Shown here: positions 1 to 5,249 of the stretch, in pieces
How the letters are laid out: the number at the start of each line of letters is the position of its first letter
Numbering within the stretch: position 1 is the stretch's first letter
Source: Spirochaetales bacterium
Lineage (GTDB): Bacteria > Spirochaetota > Spirochaetia > SZUA-6 > DRHE01
Assembly (NCBI GenBank): GCA_016930895.1
Contig: JAFGFV010000006.1
Coordinates: 1 to 7,532, forward strand
Length of the DNA stretch: 7,532 nucleotides
Direction of reading: 5' to 3'
Notes under the pieces: generated by a model
Told to the model about the DNA's origin: nothing
The model's database searches: none
What the model saw: only the letters and a program-made list of their open reading frames with translations
Translations under genes and position numbers: made by a program

Positions 1-106
1 GGTGATCAACGAGCACGGCCGCCGGGTGTGCACCGCGCGCAAGCCTCGCTGCCCGGAGTGCAGGATCGCCCACCTGTGCCCCTACCCGGAAAAGACCGAG
101 GGGTAG
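1..106 (+). CDS. nth: Endonuclease III C-terminus (partial, 5' end outside window)
   Basis: This is the last 34 codons of a gene read in the frame starting at base 2 and ending at TAG 104-106. The peptide carries the cysteine spacing C-x6-C-x2-C-x5-C (visible residues 10, 17, 20, 26), the [4Fe-4S] cluster loop that closes endonuclease III-type DNA glycosylases. The preceding segment INEHGRRVC fits the family's conserved H-G-R-x-x-C stretch. The family removes oxidised pyrimidines in base excision repair and nicks at the abasic site. The catalytic Lys/Asp and the helix-hairpin-helix lie upstream of the window and cannot be checked. MutY and other HhH glycosylases share the cluster, but MutY carries a further C-terminal domain after it, whereas this protein stops 8 residues after the last cysteine, as Nth does. 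It converges with the regulator gene and is probably not functionally linked to it. Confidence 0.88.
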   Translation, partial: VINEHGRRVCTARKPRCPECRIAHLCPYPEKTEG

Positions 107-110
107 CGGG

Positions 111-132
111 CCCGAGCCCGGCCCGAGCCCGG
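111..132. repeat. 11-bp tandem direct repeat in the nth/regulator spacer
   Basis: CCCGAGCCCGG occurs twice head to tail (111-121 and 122-132) immediately after the nth stop codon. It is exact over 11 bp. With only two copies, it is most likely a small slippage duplication in GC-rich DNA. The second copy contributes to the hairpin at 119-141. Confidence 0.7.
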
Positions 133-141
133 CGCGGGCCG
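119..141. terminator. GC-rich hairpin between convergent genes (weak terminator candidate)
   Basis: CGGCCCG (119-125) pairs with CGGGCCG (135-141), a 7-bp all-GC stem with a 9-nt loop, located between the convergent ends of nth (106) and the LacI-family gene (165). Neither strand has a T-tract after the stem, so it does not meet the intrinsic-terminator pattern. It could only slow polymerase or protect 3' ends. The call rests on position and pairing alone. Confidence 0.3.
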
Positions 142-164
142 ACCGAGTGGCGGCGGAAATCCAG

Positions 165-1193
165 CTACGGGGCTCTTCTCCGCAGCCTTGTGCTGTCGCG
201 GACGATGAGGGTGGGCTTGAGCCTCCTTCGGACCGCGCAAGGCTGGTTGTTCTCGATGCTCTCGATCATGGACCGGGTGGCCAGCGCGATGATGCGATCG
301 TAGGGTTGGTCGATGGAGGTGAGGGAAACCCGGGAGATGCTGCCGATCTCCAGGTTGTCGACCCCCATGATGGCGAAGTCCTCGCCGGCCCTGAGGCCGG
401 CTCGCTCCGCTGCGTCGATTACGCCCAGGGCGCACAGGTCGTTGACGCAGAAGATGCCGTCGAAGGGCTGCCCGCTGGCGAGGAGGGCGGCGAACCCGGC
501 GCCGCCCCCTTCGATGGTCCAGTCGGCGTTGATGATCGCGGCTCCCGGAAGGTCGATGTTCCCGGCGCGCAGGCCCTGCCGGAACCCTTTCAGGAGGAGC
601 TGGAACGAGCTGAAGGTGCTCATGGGGGCGCTGGCGTTGAAGAACACCGGGTGCCTGCAGCCCGCCTCGAGGAGATGCTCAGCAGCCATGCGGCCGGCGC
701 TGGCCAGCGCGTTGGTCACATAGGGCCCCCTGTAGTGCGGCGGGCAGGTGTCCACGGCAATCAACGGCAGCTTGCTCTGCTGGATGAAGGTGAGGCTTTC
801 CGTGGTATTCTCGCAGAAGCACATCAGGATCCCGGCCACGCGGTTTTCGATCATGTTCGAAACGATGCGAATCTCCTTCTGCGCGTCCCAGTGGCTCTCC
901 GCGAACAGGATCTCGTAGCCCAACCCGTGGGCGATCCTTTCGGCGCTGCGAATCATCCGCGCGTAGAAGGGGTTGGTGATTTCGATCACGACGAACCCGA
1001 TGGTGCGGGATCCGCCGTAGCGCAGGTTGCGGGCGGAGCGATTCGGGAAGTAGTTCAGCCGCCGCGCGATCGCCAGGACCTTCTCTCGCGTTGCGGCGCT
1101 CACCCGGGAGTTCTGCTGGAAGCAGAGGGACACGGCCGTATCGGACACCCCCGCCTCCCGGGCGATGTCGCGAATCGTCGGTTTTCTTTGCAT
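165..1193 (-). CDS. LacI-family transcriptional regulator
   Basis: A 342-residue protein, the usual LacI/GalR length. Residues 6-26 form the helix-turn-helix (TIRDIAREAGVSDTAVS), followed by the hinge region around 50-61 (SARNLRYGGSRTIG) with the leucine that LacI proteins insert into the central CpG of their operator. The remainder is a periplasmic-binding-protein-like sensor domain with recognisable family segments (ITNPFYARMI, then VAGILMC, DGIFCVNDLCALGVI, IMGVDNLEIG and LTSIDQP), so it should bind a small effector. The start is the ATG at 1193 because the family's conserved N-terminus begins there. The open frame continues upstream to 1481, but that extension crosses the promoter region and has no family resemblance. 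No clear ribosome-binding site is visible. In the recognition helix, the positions equivalent to LacI Tyr17, Gln18 and Arg22 are Asp18, Thr19 and Leu23; the Leu for Arg is unusual. It is divergent from the catabolic/transport operon and very likely represses it and itself. The effector is unknown. Confidence 0.93.
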   Translation of the reverse strand: MQRKPTIRDIAREAGVSDTAVSLCFQQNSRVSAATREKVLAIARRLNYFPNRSARNLRYGGSRTIGFVVIEITNPFYARMIRSAERIAHGLGYEILFAESHWDAQKEIRIVSNMIENRVAGILMCFCENTTESLTFIQQSKLPLIAVDTCPPHYRGPYVTNALASAGRMAAEHLLEAGCRHPVFFNASAPMSTFSSFQLLLKGFRQGLRAGNIDLPGAAIINADWTIEGGGAGFAALLASGQPFDGIFCVNDLCALGVIDAAERAGLRAGEDFAIMGVDNLEIGSISRVSLTSIDQPYDRIIALATRSMIESIENNQPCAVRRRLKPTLIVRDSTRLRRRAP

Positions 1194-1201
1194 CGGCAAA
1201 C

Positions 1202-1230
1202 TTGACAGGCGTCTACCCGTATGATATCGT
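1202..1230 (+). promoter_or_regulatory. Sigma70-type promoter for the operon
   Basis: A perfect -35 TTGACA (1202-1207) is followed after 17 bp by TATCGT (1225-1230), a 4/6 match to the -10 consensus, with an upstream TGA (1222-1224) giving an extended -10. Transcription would start near 1237, about 70 nt before the first operon ATG. Its -10 overlaps the -10 of the divergent regulator promoter, so the two would compete for polymerase. Prediction from motif only. Confidence 0.6.
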
Positions 1231-1249
1231 CTTCCAAGTTGGGCGTCAA
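1221..1249 (-). promoter_or_regulatory. Sigma70-type promoter for the LacI-family gene
   Basis: On the minus strand, TTGACG (bases 1249-1244, 5/6 match) and TATCAT (1226-1221, 5/6 match) are separated by exactly 17 bp. Transcription would start near 1214, leaving a leader of about 21 nt before the regulator ATG at 1193. The -35 lies inside the upstream operator-like copy (1237-1252), which would give autoregulation. Prediction from motif only. Confidence 0.55.
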
Positions 1250-1252
1250 ACC
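1237..1252. promoter_or_regulatory. Second, degenerate operator copy
   Basis: AGTTGGGCGTCAAACC matches the 16-bp palindrome at 1281-1296 at 12 of 16 positions in the same orientation and keeps the AGTT arm, the central CGTC and the AAC of the right arm. The centre-to-centre distance is 44 bp, about four helical turns. It sits on the predicted plus-strand start point and covers the -35 of the regulator's own promoter, so occupancy could repress both directions. Confidence 0.5.
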
Positions 1253-1272
1253 GCCGAGGGCGGATTTTTTTT
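1251..1272 (+). terminator. Intrinsic-terminator-like hairpin in the operon leader (possible attenuator)
   Basis: CCGCC (1251-1255) and GGCGG (1259-1263) form a 5-bp all-GC stem with a GAG loop, followed by one A and eight consecutive T (1265-1272), the layout of a rho-independent terminator read on the plus strand. It lies downstream of the predicted start point (about 1237) and upstream of the first gene (1308), so it would interrupt the operon's own leader. The stem is short, so efficiency may be modest. No competing antiterminator of obvious strength was found. Confidence 0.5.
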
Positions 1273-1280
1273 GTCGGGTT

Positions 1281-1296
1281 AGTTCGACGTCGAACT
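1281..1296. promoter_or_regulatory. Perfect 16-bp palindromic operator
   Basis: AGTTCGACGTCGAACT is a perfect palindrome centred on CpG, the symmetry expected for a LacI-family dimer whose hinge helices open a central CG step. It lies about 45 bp downstream of the predicted start point and ends two bases before the GGAGG ribosome-binding site (1298-1302) of the first operon gene, so binding would act as a roadblock or block elongation into the operon. The adjacent divergent LacI-family gene is the obvious candidate ligand. Confidence 0.72.
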
Positions 1297-1307
1297 TGGA
1301 GGCAGGC

Positions 1308-1697
1308 ATGGATCCCATCTCCGGCGCGGGCGGTTCGAAGCTCTGGTTCGTCGCTGACGGTTACCTCCCGCTGCAGGCCAGGACGGACGACTCGGGGTTC
1401 GAGGGACACGAGGCCATCATGATCCTCAACTGCAACGACCGGGAGGCCCGGGTTCGCATGGACGTCTACTTCGAAGACCACGAGCCGATCGAAGGGGTCG
1501 AGCTTTCAGTTCCCGCCCGCCGGGTCAGGTGTTTTCGGATGGATCATCCGCAGGAGATCGGCGGGGTGCAGATCGAGCGGCTCGAGCAGTATGCGCTGAG
1601 GTTCCGCAGCGACATCGAGGTGGTCGTCCAGTACGGGCGGATGGACGTCAGCCAGGCCAATCTGGCCTACATCGGGATGATGGCCCACTCCGGCTGA
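1308..1697 (+). CDS. ASRT-superfamily small-molecule-binding protein (sensory rhodopsin transducer family)
   Basis: A 129-residue cytoplasmic protein with no signal peptide. It resembles the Anabaena sensory rhodopsin transducer (125 residues) throughout: a start like LWFVADGYLP, then FEGHEAIMILNCNDREARVRMDVYF followed by EDHEPIEGVELSVPARRVRCF, and an end like DIEVVVQYGRMDVSQANL (compare the family's HET..LN....A.V.I..YF.D.EP....VPARR pattern and the SDVPIVVQ..RLD end). The family is a small beta-sandwich. It has been proposed from comparative genomics to be a general small-molecule-binding domain often encoded beside carbohydrate-type genes, with rhodopsin signalling a special case. No rhodopsin gene is visible here. 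The start is ATG 1308, preceded by GGAGG (1298-1302) with a 5-nt spacer; an in-frame ATG at 1221 lies in the promoter and is rejected. It is the first gene of the operon and ends 7 bp before the next start, so translation is probably coupled. Confidence 0.85.
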   Translation: MDPISGAGGSKLWFVADGYLPLQARTDDSGFEGHEAIMILNCNDREARVRMDVYFEDHEPIEGVELSVPARRVRCFRMDHPQEIGGVQIERLEQYALRFRSDIEVVVQYGRMDVSQANLAYIGMMAHSG

Positions 1698-1704
1698 GCG
1701 GCTG

Positions 1705-2754
1705 ATGCGCTACAAGCAGAACCTGGACGAGGTCATCGACCGCCACCGCAGGCTCTGGAACAGGGAAGCGACCGGAGAGGTCCTGGCCAAGATCGATCTG
1801 GAGGCGGGTCAGACCATGAAGACGTGGGAACGGGCCCTGGCGCCGGGGATCTGCCCGGACTATCGCAAGATGTTCGACGTCTTTCTGCAGGACTTCCGGC
1901 GGCGCGAGCTCCTGCGTGACGACGCGGTTCCGACGGCGCGCCCGAACATCGGCGACTACGGCTTCGGCGCCTACGTCGGAGCGGAAGTGGTCTTCGGGGA
2001 GGGCGGAGCGTATGCCAGGCCGTTCCTGTCCAGTCTCGACGCGGTCAAGGCTCTGCGGTTCGATCCCGAGAACTCCTGGGTCCGGCTCCTCGAGGAATCC
2101 ACGCGCTACTTCGCCCAGGCCGCCGACGGGCTCTGCGCCACGTCGATCGTCGAGACCATGGACGGCCTCAATTTCGCCGAAAACGTGTTCGGGTCGGGCG
2201 TGTTCCTGGAAATCTACGATCACCCCCGGGAGCTCCTGGAGCTGTTCGACTTCGCCTTCGAGGTCAACGTCCGGCTGATCGAGCTGCAGCGGCGCTACAT
2301 CCGGAAATTCCAGGGCGGGTATTTCGACCTCCACGAAGAGTGGCTGCCGGGGGATTGCGTCTGGCTGTCCATCGACGCGTGGGGCAACTGCAGCCCGGAG
2401 GATTTCCGCAGGCTGGGGAAACCCCACCTGGAGAACATGGTGAGCCATTTCGGCACGGGCTGGCTGCACATGCACAACAGCCACCTGCATCTGCTCGAGG
2501 AGGTGGTGACGGTGAGCGGTCTGGTCGGCATAGGCATCCTCGACGATCCGAAGCAGGTTCCCGGCTTTGACCGGCTGGCGGAGATCCAGAGGGTGACCGG
2601 CGACCTTCCGCTCCAGATCAACTGCCGGAAGGAGCAGTTTCTGGCGCTGTTGGGCCAGGGCACGCTGCCGCGCAACGTCATGTACTGGATCGATTCCGGC
2701 GTCGAGTCGGTCGACGAAGCGAACGCGATCATGGAGAGGGTCCACGAATACTGA
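1705..2754 (+). CDS. Uroporphyrinogen decarboxylase/MtaA-fold protein (UROD/MetE-like superfamily)
   Basis: A 349-residue cytoplasmic protein of the UroD-like TIM-barrel family (COG0407 type), recognised from its length, the C-terminal pattern (GDLPLQINCRKEQFLALLG then MYWIDSGVESVDEANAIMERV, compare GN.DP..LL and ...G....P.EN..A), and the metal-site region LHMHNSHLHLL (254-264). In methyl-transferring members (MtaA, CmuA) this strand carries an H-x-C zinc motif; here it is H255-x-H257, with more histidines at 260 and 262. The third zinc cysteine expected near the C-terminal G-C is a valine (V333), while a different cysteine is present at 307. True HemE function is unlikely given the operon context. 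A corrinoid- or other cofactor-linked methyl transfer or decarboxylation of the imported compound is possible but unproven. The start ATG lies 7 bp after the previous stop with no strong ribosome-binding site, suggesting coupling. Confidence 0.75.
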   Translation: MRYKQNLDEVIDRHRRLWNREATGEVLAKIDLEAGQTMKTWERALAPGICPDYRKMFDVFLQDFRRRELLRDDAVPTARPNIGDYGFGAYVGAEVVFGEGGAYARPFLSSLDAVKALRFDPENSWVRLLEESTRYFAQAADGLCATSIVETMDGLNFAENVFGSGVFLEIYDHPRELLELFDFAFEVNVRLIELQRRYIRKFQGGYFDLHEEWLPGDCVWLSIDAWGNCSPEDFRRLGKPHLENMVSHFGTGWLHMHNSHLHLLEEVVTVSGLVGIGILDDPKQVPGFDRLAEIQRVTGDLPLQINCRKEQFLALLGQGTLPRNVMYWIDSGVESVDEANAIMERVHEY

Positions 2755-2818
2755 GCGAGAAAGGGGCGGGCGAACGCGCGGCCATTCGAGCTCCGAGGGG
2801 GTTGAGAAGGTGAGTACC

Positions 2819-4003
2819 ATGAGCAAGCTGCCGCAGCAGGAGTACCGGAGCCGCATTCAGAAGCTCCGCGAGGCCATGAGCCGGGACGGCACCGACCTGT
2901 TCATCGTCTACGGGGACGAGTATCGGAGGGAGAACCTGCGGTACGTCGCCAACTACTGGCCGATCTTCGAGCGAGGGCTCCTCCTGGTGGGCCTGGACCA
3001 GGACCCGGTGCTGCTCGCCTCGCCGGAGTGCGAGCACCTTGCCCGCGACATGTCGGCGTGGCCCGATGTCCGCCTCGTGCGGGAGGTGGGCATGTCCTAC
3101 GTCCCCGAGGAGGTGGACTTCACCAACATCCGCTTCACGACCGTGCCCGAAGTCGTGGCCGAGCTGCGGGGAAGCCGCAAGTCGTTGAAGGTGAAGATCT
3201 GCGGCATCGACGCCATGTCGGTCGTGCTCTACGAGAGGCTCAAGGCGATGCTCGGCGACGCGGTCGTCGAGAACGGCGACAGCGTCCTGTACGCCCTGCG
3301 CCTGCTCAAGAGCCCCGCCGAAGTGGAGATGCTGAAGGAGGCGTGGCGGATCTGCGACGCGGGCTACCAGGCCGTGCTCGACACGGACATCGTGGGCCTC
3401 ACCGAGAACCAGGCCGCCGCCATCGGCGAAAAGGCGGCGCGGGAGGCGGGGGCCGAGCACATCGCCTTCTCGATCTTCTGCTCCGGAGACAGGACCAACA
3501 CCGTGGTCGGCCGCCCGTCGCAGAAGGTGATCGAGAGGGGCGACATGATCATGTACGCCCTCGCCGTGCAGTACGAAGGCTACATCGCCTCCGACGAGTG
3601 GCCCTACGTGGCCGGCGGGAAGGGGACGCCGGAGCAGGAGTCGTTCATCCGCCACCTCGTGGCGGCCGAGGAGCTCGGCGTCAGGAATGTCCGGGCAGGG
3701 ATCGAACAGGGAGAGGTCGTGCGCATGATCCGCGACTACTTTCGTAAGAGCGGCCTCGAGCAGTACGACCTGTACCCTCCCATGCACGGCAACGGCCTGG
3801 CCGAGGCCGAGTCCCCCTATCCGGACGAAAACACCAAGGCTCCCTTCAGGGCGGGCATCGGCTTCAACTTCGATGTGAGCCTCTTCGGCCACCCGGCCGC
3901 GGGCTCGAATCGGATCGAGGAAGGGTTCATCGTCACGGAGCCGGGGCTGCTCACCCTGTCGCCGCTGATCAGCTCGCTGCGAGAAGCGTACCTGGGACGC
4001 TGA
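2819..4003 (+). CDS. M24 family protein, creatinase/Xaa-Pro aminopeptidase fold, atypical metal site
   Basis: A 394-residue cytoplasmic protein with the two-domain M24 layout: an N-terminal creatinase-type domain (about 1-150; YRSRIQKLREAMSRDGTDLFIVYG) and a C-terminal pita-bread domain (about 160-394). In metal aminopeptidases five ligands are D, D, H, E, E. Aligned here: the first Asp is Ala247 (GDMIMYALAV), the second is kept at about Asp259 but one residue out of register, His323 (MHGNGL) is kept, the first Glu is Asp352 (GFNFDVSLFG), and the last Glu is kept at 367 (RIEEGFIVTE). The usual second histidine after HG-x-GL is also missing. This points to a metal-independent hydrolase such as creatinase, or to altered metal use, rather than a dipeptidase. 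The start ATG is preceded by AAGGTGA (2807-2813). A GTG at 2810 with GAGGGGG further upstream is an alternative that would add three residues. The gene lies 64 bp after the UroD-like gene. Confidence 0.85.
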   Translation: MSKLPQQEYRSRIQKLREAMSRDGTDLFIVYGDEYRRENLRYVANYWPIFERGLLLVGLDQDPVLLASPECEHLARDMSAWPDVRLVREVGMSYVPEEVDFTNIRFTTVPEVVAELRGSRKSLKVKICGIDAMSVVLYERLKAMLGDAVVENGDSVLYALRLLKSPAEVEMLKEAWRICDAGYQAVLDTDIVGLTENQAAAIGEKAAREAGAEHIAFSIFCSGDRTNTVVGRPSQKVIERGDMIMYALAVQYEGYIASDEWPYVAGGKGTPEQESFIRHLVAAEELGVRNVRAGIEQGEVVRMIRDYFRKSGLEQYDLYPPMHGNGLAEAESPYPDENTKAPFRAGIGFNFDVSLFGHPAAGSNRIEEGFIVTEPGLLTLSPLISSLREAYLGR

Positions 4004-4025
4004 ACCTCCGCGAAGGAATGTAGAG

Positions 4026-5087
4026 ATGGCGGTCATCACCGTTGCTGGCGTCATTCCGGCAGAACAGCTGGGAGTCACGCTGCCTCACGAGCACCTGTTC
4101 GTCGACAGCCGCTGGGCGTGCCCGGCATCCGAGGAAATCACCCGGACTGCCCTGTCGGAATCCAAGGTCGACATCACGAACATCGGGGTGCTGAGACGAA
4201 ACCCGTATCTGGTAAGAGACAACTCGCTGATGGATGATCCGCAGCTCGCCGCTTCCGAGGTGCTGGAGTTCAAGAAGGCCGGCGGCAGGACGATCGTGGA
4301 TCTGTCTTCCGTCGGCACGGGCCGCTCTCCGGTTGCCCTGCGCGGCATTGCGAACCTGACCGGCCTGAACATCGTGATGGGGTGCGGCTTCTACACCAGG
4401 TACAGCCTGCCCGAGGCCATTCTGAAGCAATCGGAAGCGGAGCTCACCGAAGCCCTTGTCCGAGAGATCCGCTGCGGAGTCGGTCTTACGGGCATAAGGC
4501 CCGGCGCCATCGGGGAGGTAGGAGTCGGTCCCGCCATCGAAGAGTGGGAAAGGAAGTCACTGAAGATCTCTGCCCAGGCTCACAGGGAGACGGGTTTGCC
4601 GATCTTCGTGCACGTCCAGGCGGTGCCGCTGGTTCCGGGGTTCACGGGCAGGCAGTGTGGTGTGGAGGTGATTGACCTGCTGGAAGGCTTCGGCGTCGAT
4701 CCTCAAGCCGTGGTCATCTGCCATACCGATGCGAGAATCGACCTGGGGTACATCGAGCAGCTTCTCAGGAAGGGAGCCTACGCGGAGTTCGACCATTTCG
4801 GCGAGGAGTTCTACGTCGAGTCCGCCGACTTCCTGATGTCCAGGGATTATGACCGCATCCTGGCCATGAAGGAGCTGATCGACAAGGGCTACGCGGATCG
4901 GCTCCTGATGTCCCAGGACACTTGTTTCAAGACGGATCTGGTCGCCTTCGGCGGCTGGGGTTATGCACACATCCTGAACAACATCGTTCCGATCATGCTC
5001 CGATGGGGGATCAGCAGGGAGTCCGTAGGCACGATCATGGTCGAGAACCCCAAGCGAATTCTCGATGTGCCTGAGGAGCATCTCTGA
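4026..5087 (+). CDS. Phosphotriesterase-family metal-dependent hydrolase (PTE/Php/lactonase type)
   Basis: A 353-residue cytoplasmic protein of the amidohydrolase superfamily, phosphotriesterase family. The binuclear metal site appears complete: H21-x-H23 in TLPHEHLFVD, a bridging acidic residue E164 in GAIGEVGVG, H196 in IFVHVQ, H233 in VICHTD, and the catalytic D298 in LLMSQD. Bacterial phosphotriesterase itself uses a carbamylated lysine as the bridge; E. coli Php and several PTE-related proteins have glutamate, so this belongs to the latter branch, whose known members include lactonases. It is probably a lactonase, esterase or phosphoesterase acting on the imported compound. The ribosome-binding site AAGGA (4013-4017) lies 8 nt before the ATG, and the gene begins 22 bp after the M24 stop, so it is co-transcribed. 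By eye its codon choice is less GC-extreme than that of the M24 gene. Confidence 0.9.
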   Translation: MAVITVAGVIPAEQLGVTLPHEHLFVDSRWACPASEEITRTALSESKVDITNIGVLRRNPYLVRDNSLMDDPQLAASEVLEFKKAGGRTIVDLSSVGTGRSPVALRGIANLTGLNIVMGCGFYTRYSLPEAILKQSEAELTEALVREIRCGVGLTGIRPGAIGEVGVGPAIEEWERKSLKISAQAHRETGLPIFVHVQAVPLVPGFTGRQCGVEVIDLLEGFGVDPQAVVICHTDARIDLGYIEQLLRKGAYAEFDHFGEEFYVESADFLMSRDYDRILAMKELIDKGYADRLLMSQDTCFKTDLVAFGGWGYAHILNNIVPIMLRWGISRESVGTIMVENPKRILDVPEEHL

Positions 5088-5249
5088 TCGACTCCGGGGA
5101 ACCCGGGCGATCCTGGTGTCGCGGCAGAAAGGAGGTAGACCGTCTGATCGATCGGAGCCCACCAGGGAAAGGAGGTGACGCGGGGCACACGAAGAGTCTG
5201 CCGTTACTTGTTCAGAAGAGCCTAAAAACAAAGGGAAGGAGACCAAGGA
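5088..5249 (+). other. 162-bp intercistronic gap before the binding-protein gene
   Basis: This is the longest gap inside the operon. It contains a small hairpin right after the PTE stop (CCGGG 5094-5098 with CCCGG 5102-5106, GAA loop, no T-run), an 8-bp palindrome GATCGATC (5147-5154), two copies of a perfect ribosome-binding-site sequence (listed separately), and the real ribosome-binding site AAGGAG (5236-5241) for the next gene. I found no convincing sigma70 promoter and no credible small gene. The gap could still hold a separate promoter or processing site for the binding-protein gene. Confidence 0.5.
5127..5176 (+). repeat. Duplicated perfect Shine-Dalgarno sequence, 40 bp apart
   Basis: GAAAGGAGGT occurs at 5127-5136 and again at 5167-5176. 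The second copy continues as AAGGAGGTGA, fully complementary to the 16S rRNA 3' end. Neither is followed by an ATG at a normal distance. The only options are a CTG at 5144 after the first, whose frame runs on into the binding-protein gene in the wrong phase, and a 16-codon GTG frame (5175-5225) that overlaps the second. They may be remnants of lost genes or a purine-rich regulatory element. Confidence 0.5.

Noticed and set aside
1194..1481. N-terminal extension of the LacI-family gene
   Set aside because: It would run through both promoters, the operators and the ASRT coding region, and the LacI family begins at the helix-turn-helix preceded by only a few residues, as with the ATG at 1193.
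1872..1881. GTTCGACGTC inside the UroD-like gene, resembling the operator core, as an auxiliary operator
   Set aside because: Only one half plus the centre matches, and it is explained by common codons for Phe-Asp-Val in this GC-rich genome.
2729..4078. 449-codon open frame on the minus strand antisense to the M24 gene
   Set aside because: Its composition is a mirror of GC-rich codon usage (many His, Arg, Gly, Val and Asp, no domain pattern), while the plus strand has clear M24 family features and a ribosome-binding site.
5147..5154. GATCGATC palindrome as a second regulator binding site before the binding-protein gene
   Set aside because: It does not resemble the operator arms and is only 8 bp of common tetramers, so it is likely chance.
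5175..5225. 16-codon GTG-started mini-gene
   Set aside because: Its start overlaps the only ribosome-binding site available to it, and the Arg-rich peptide has no recognisable feature.
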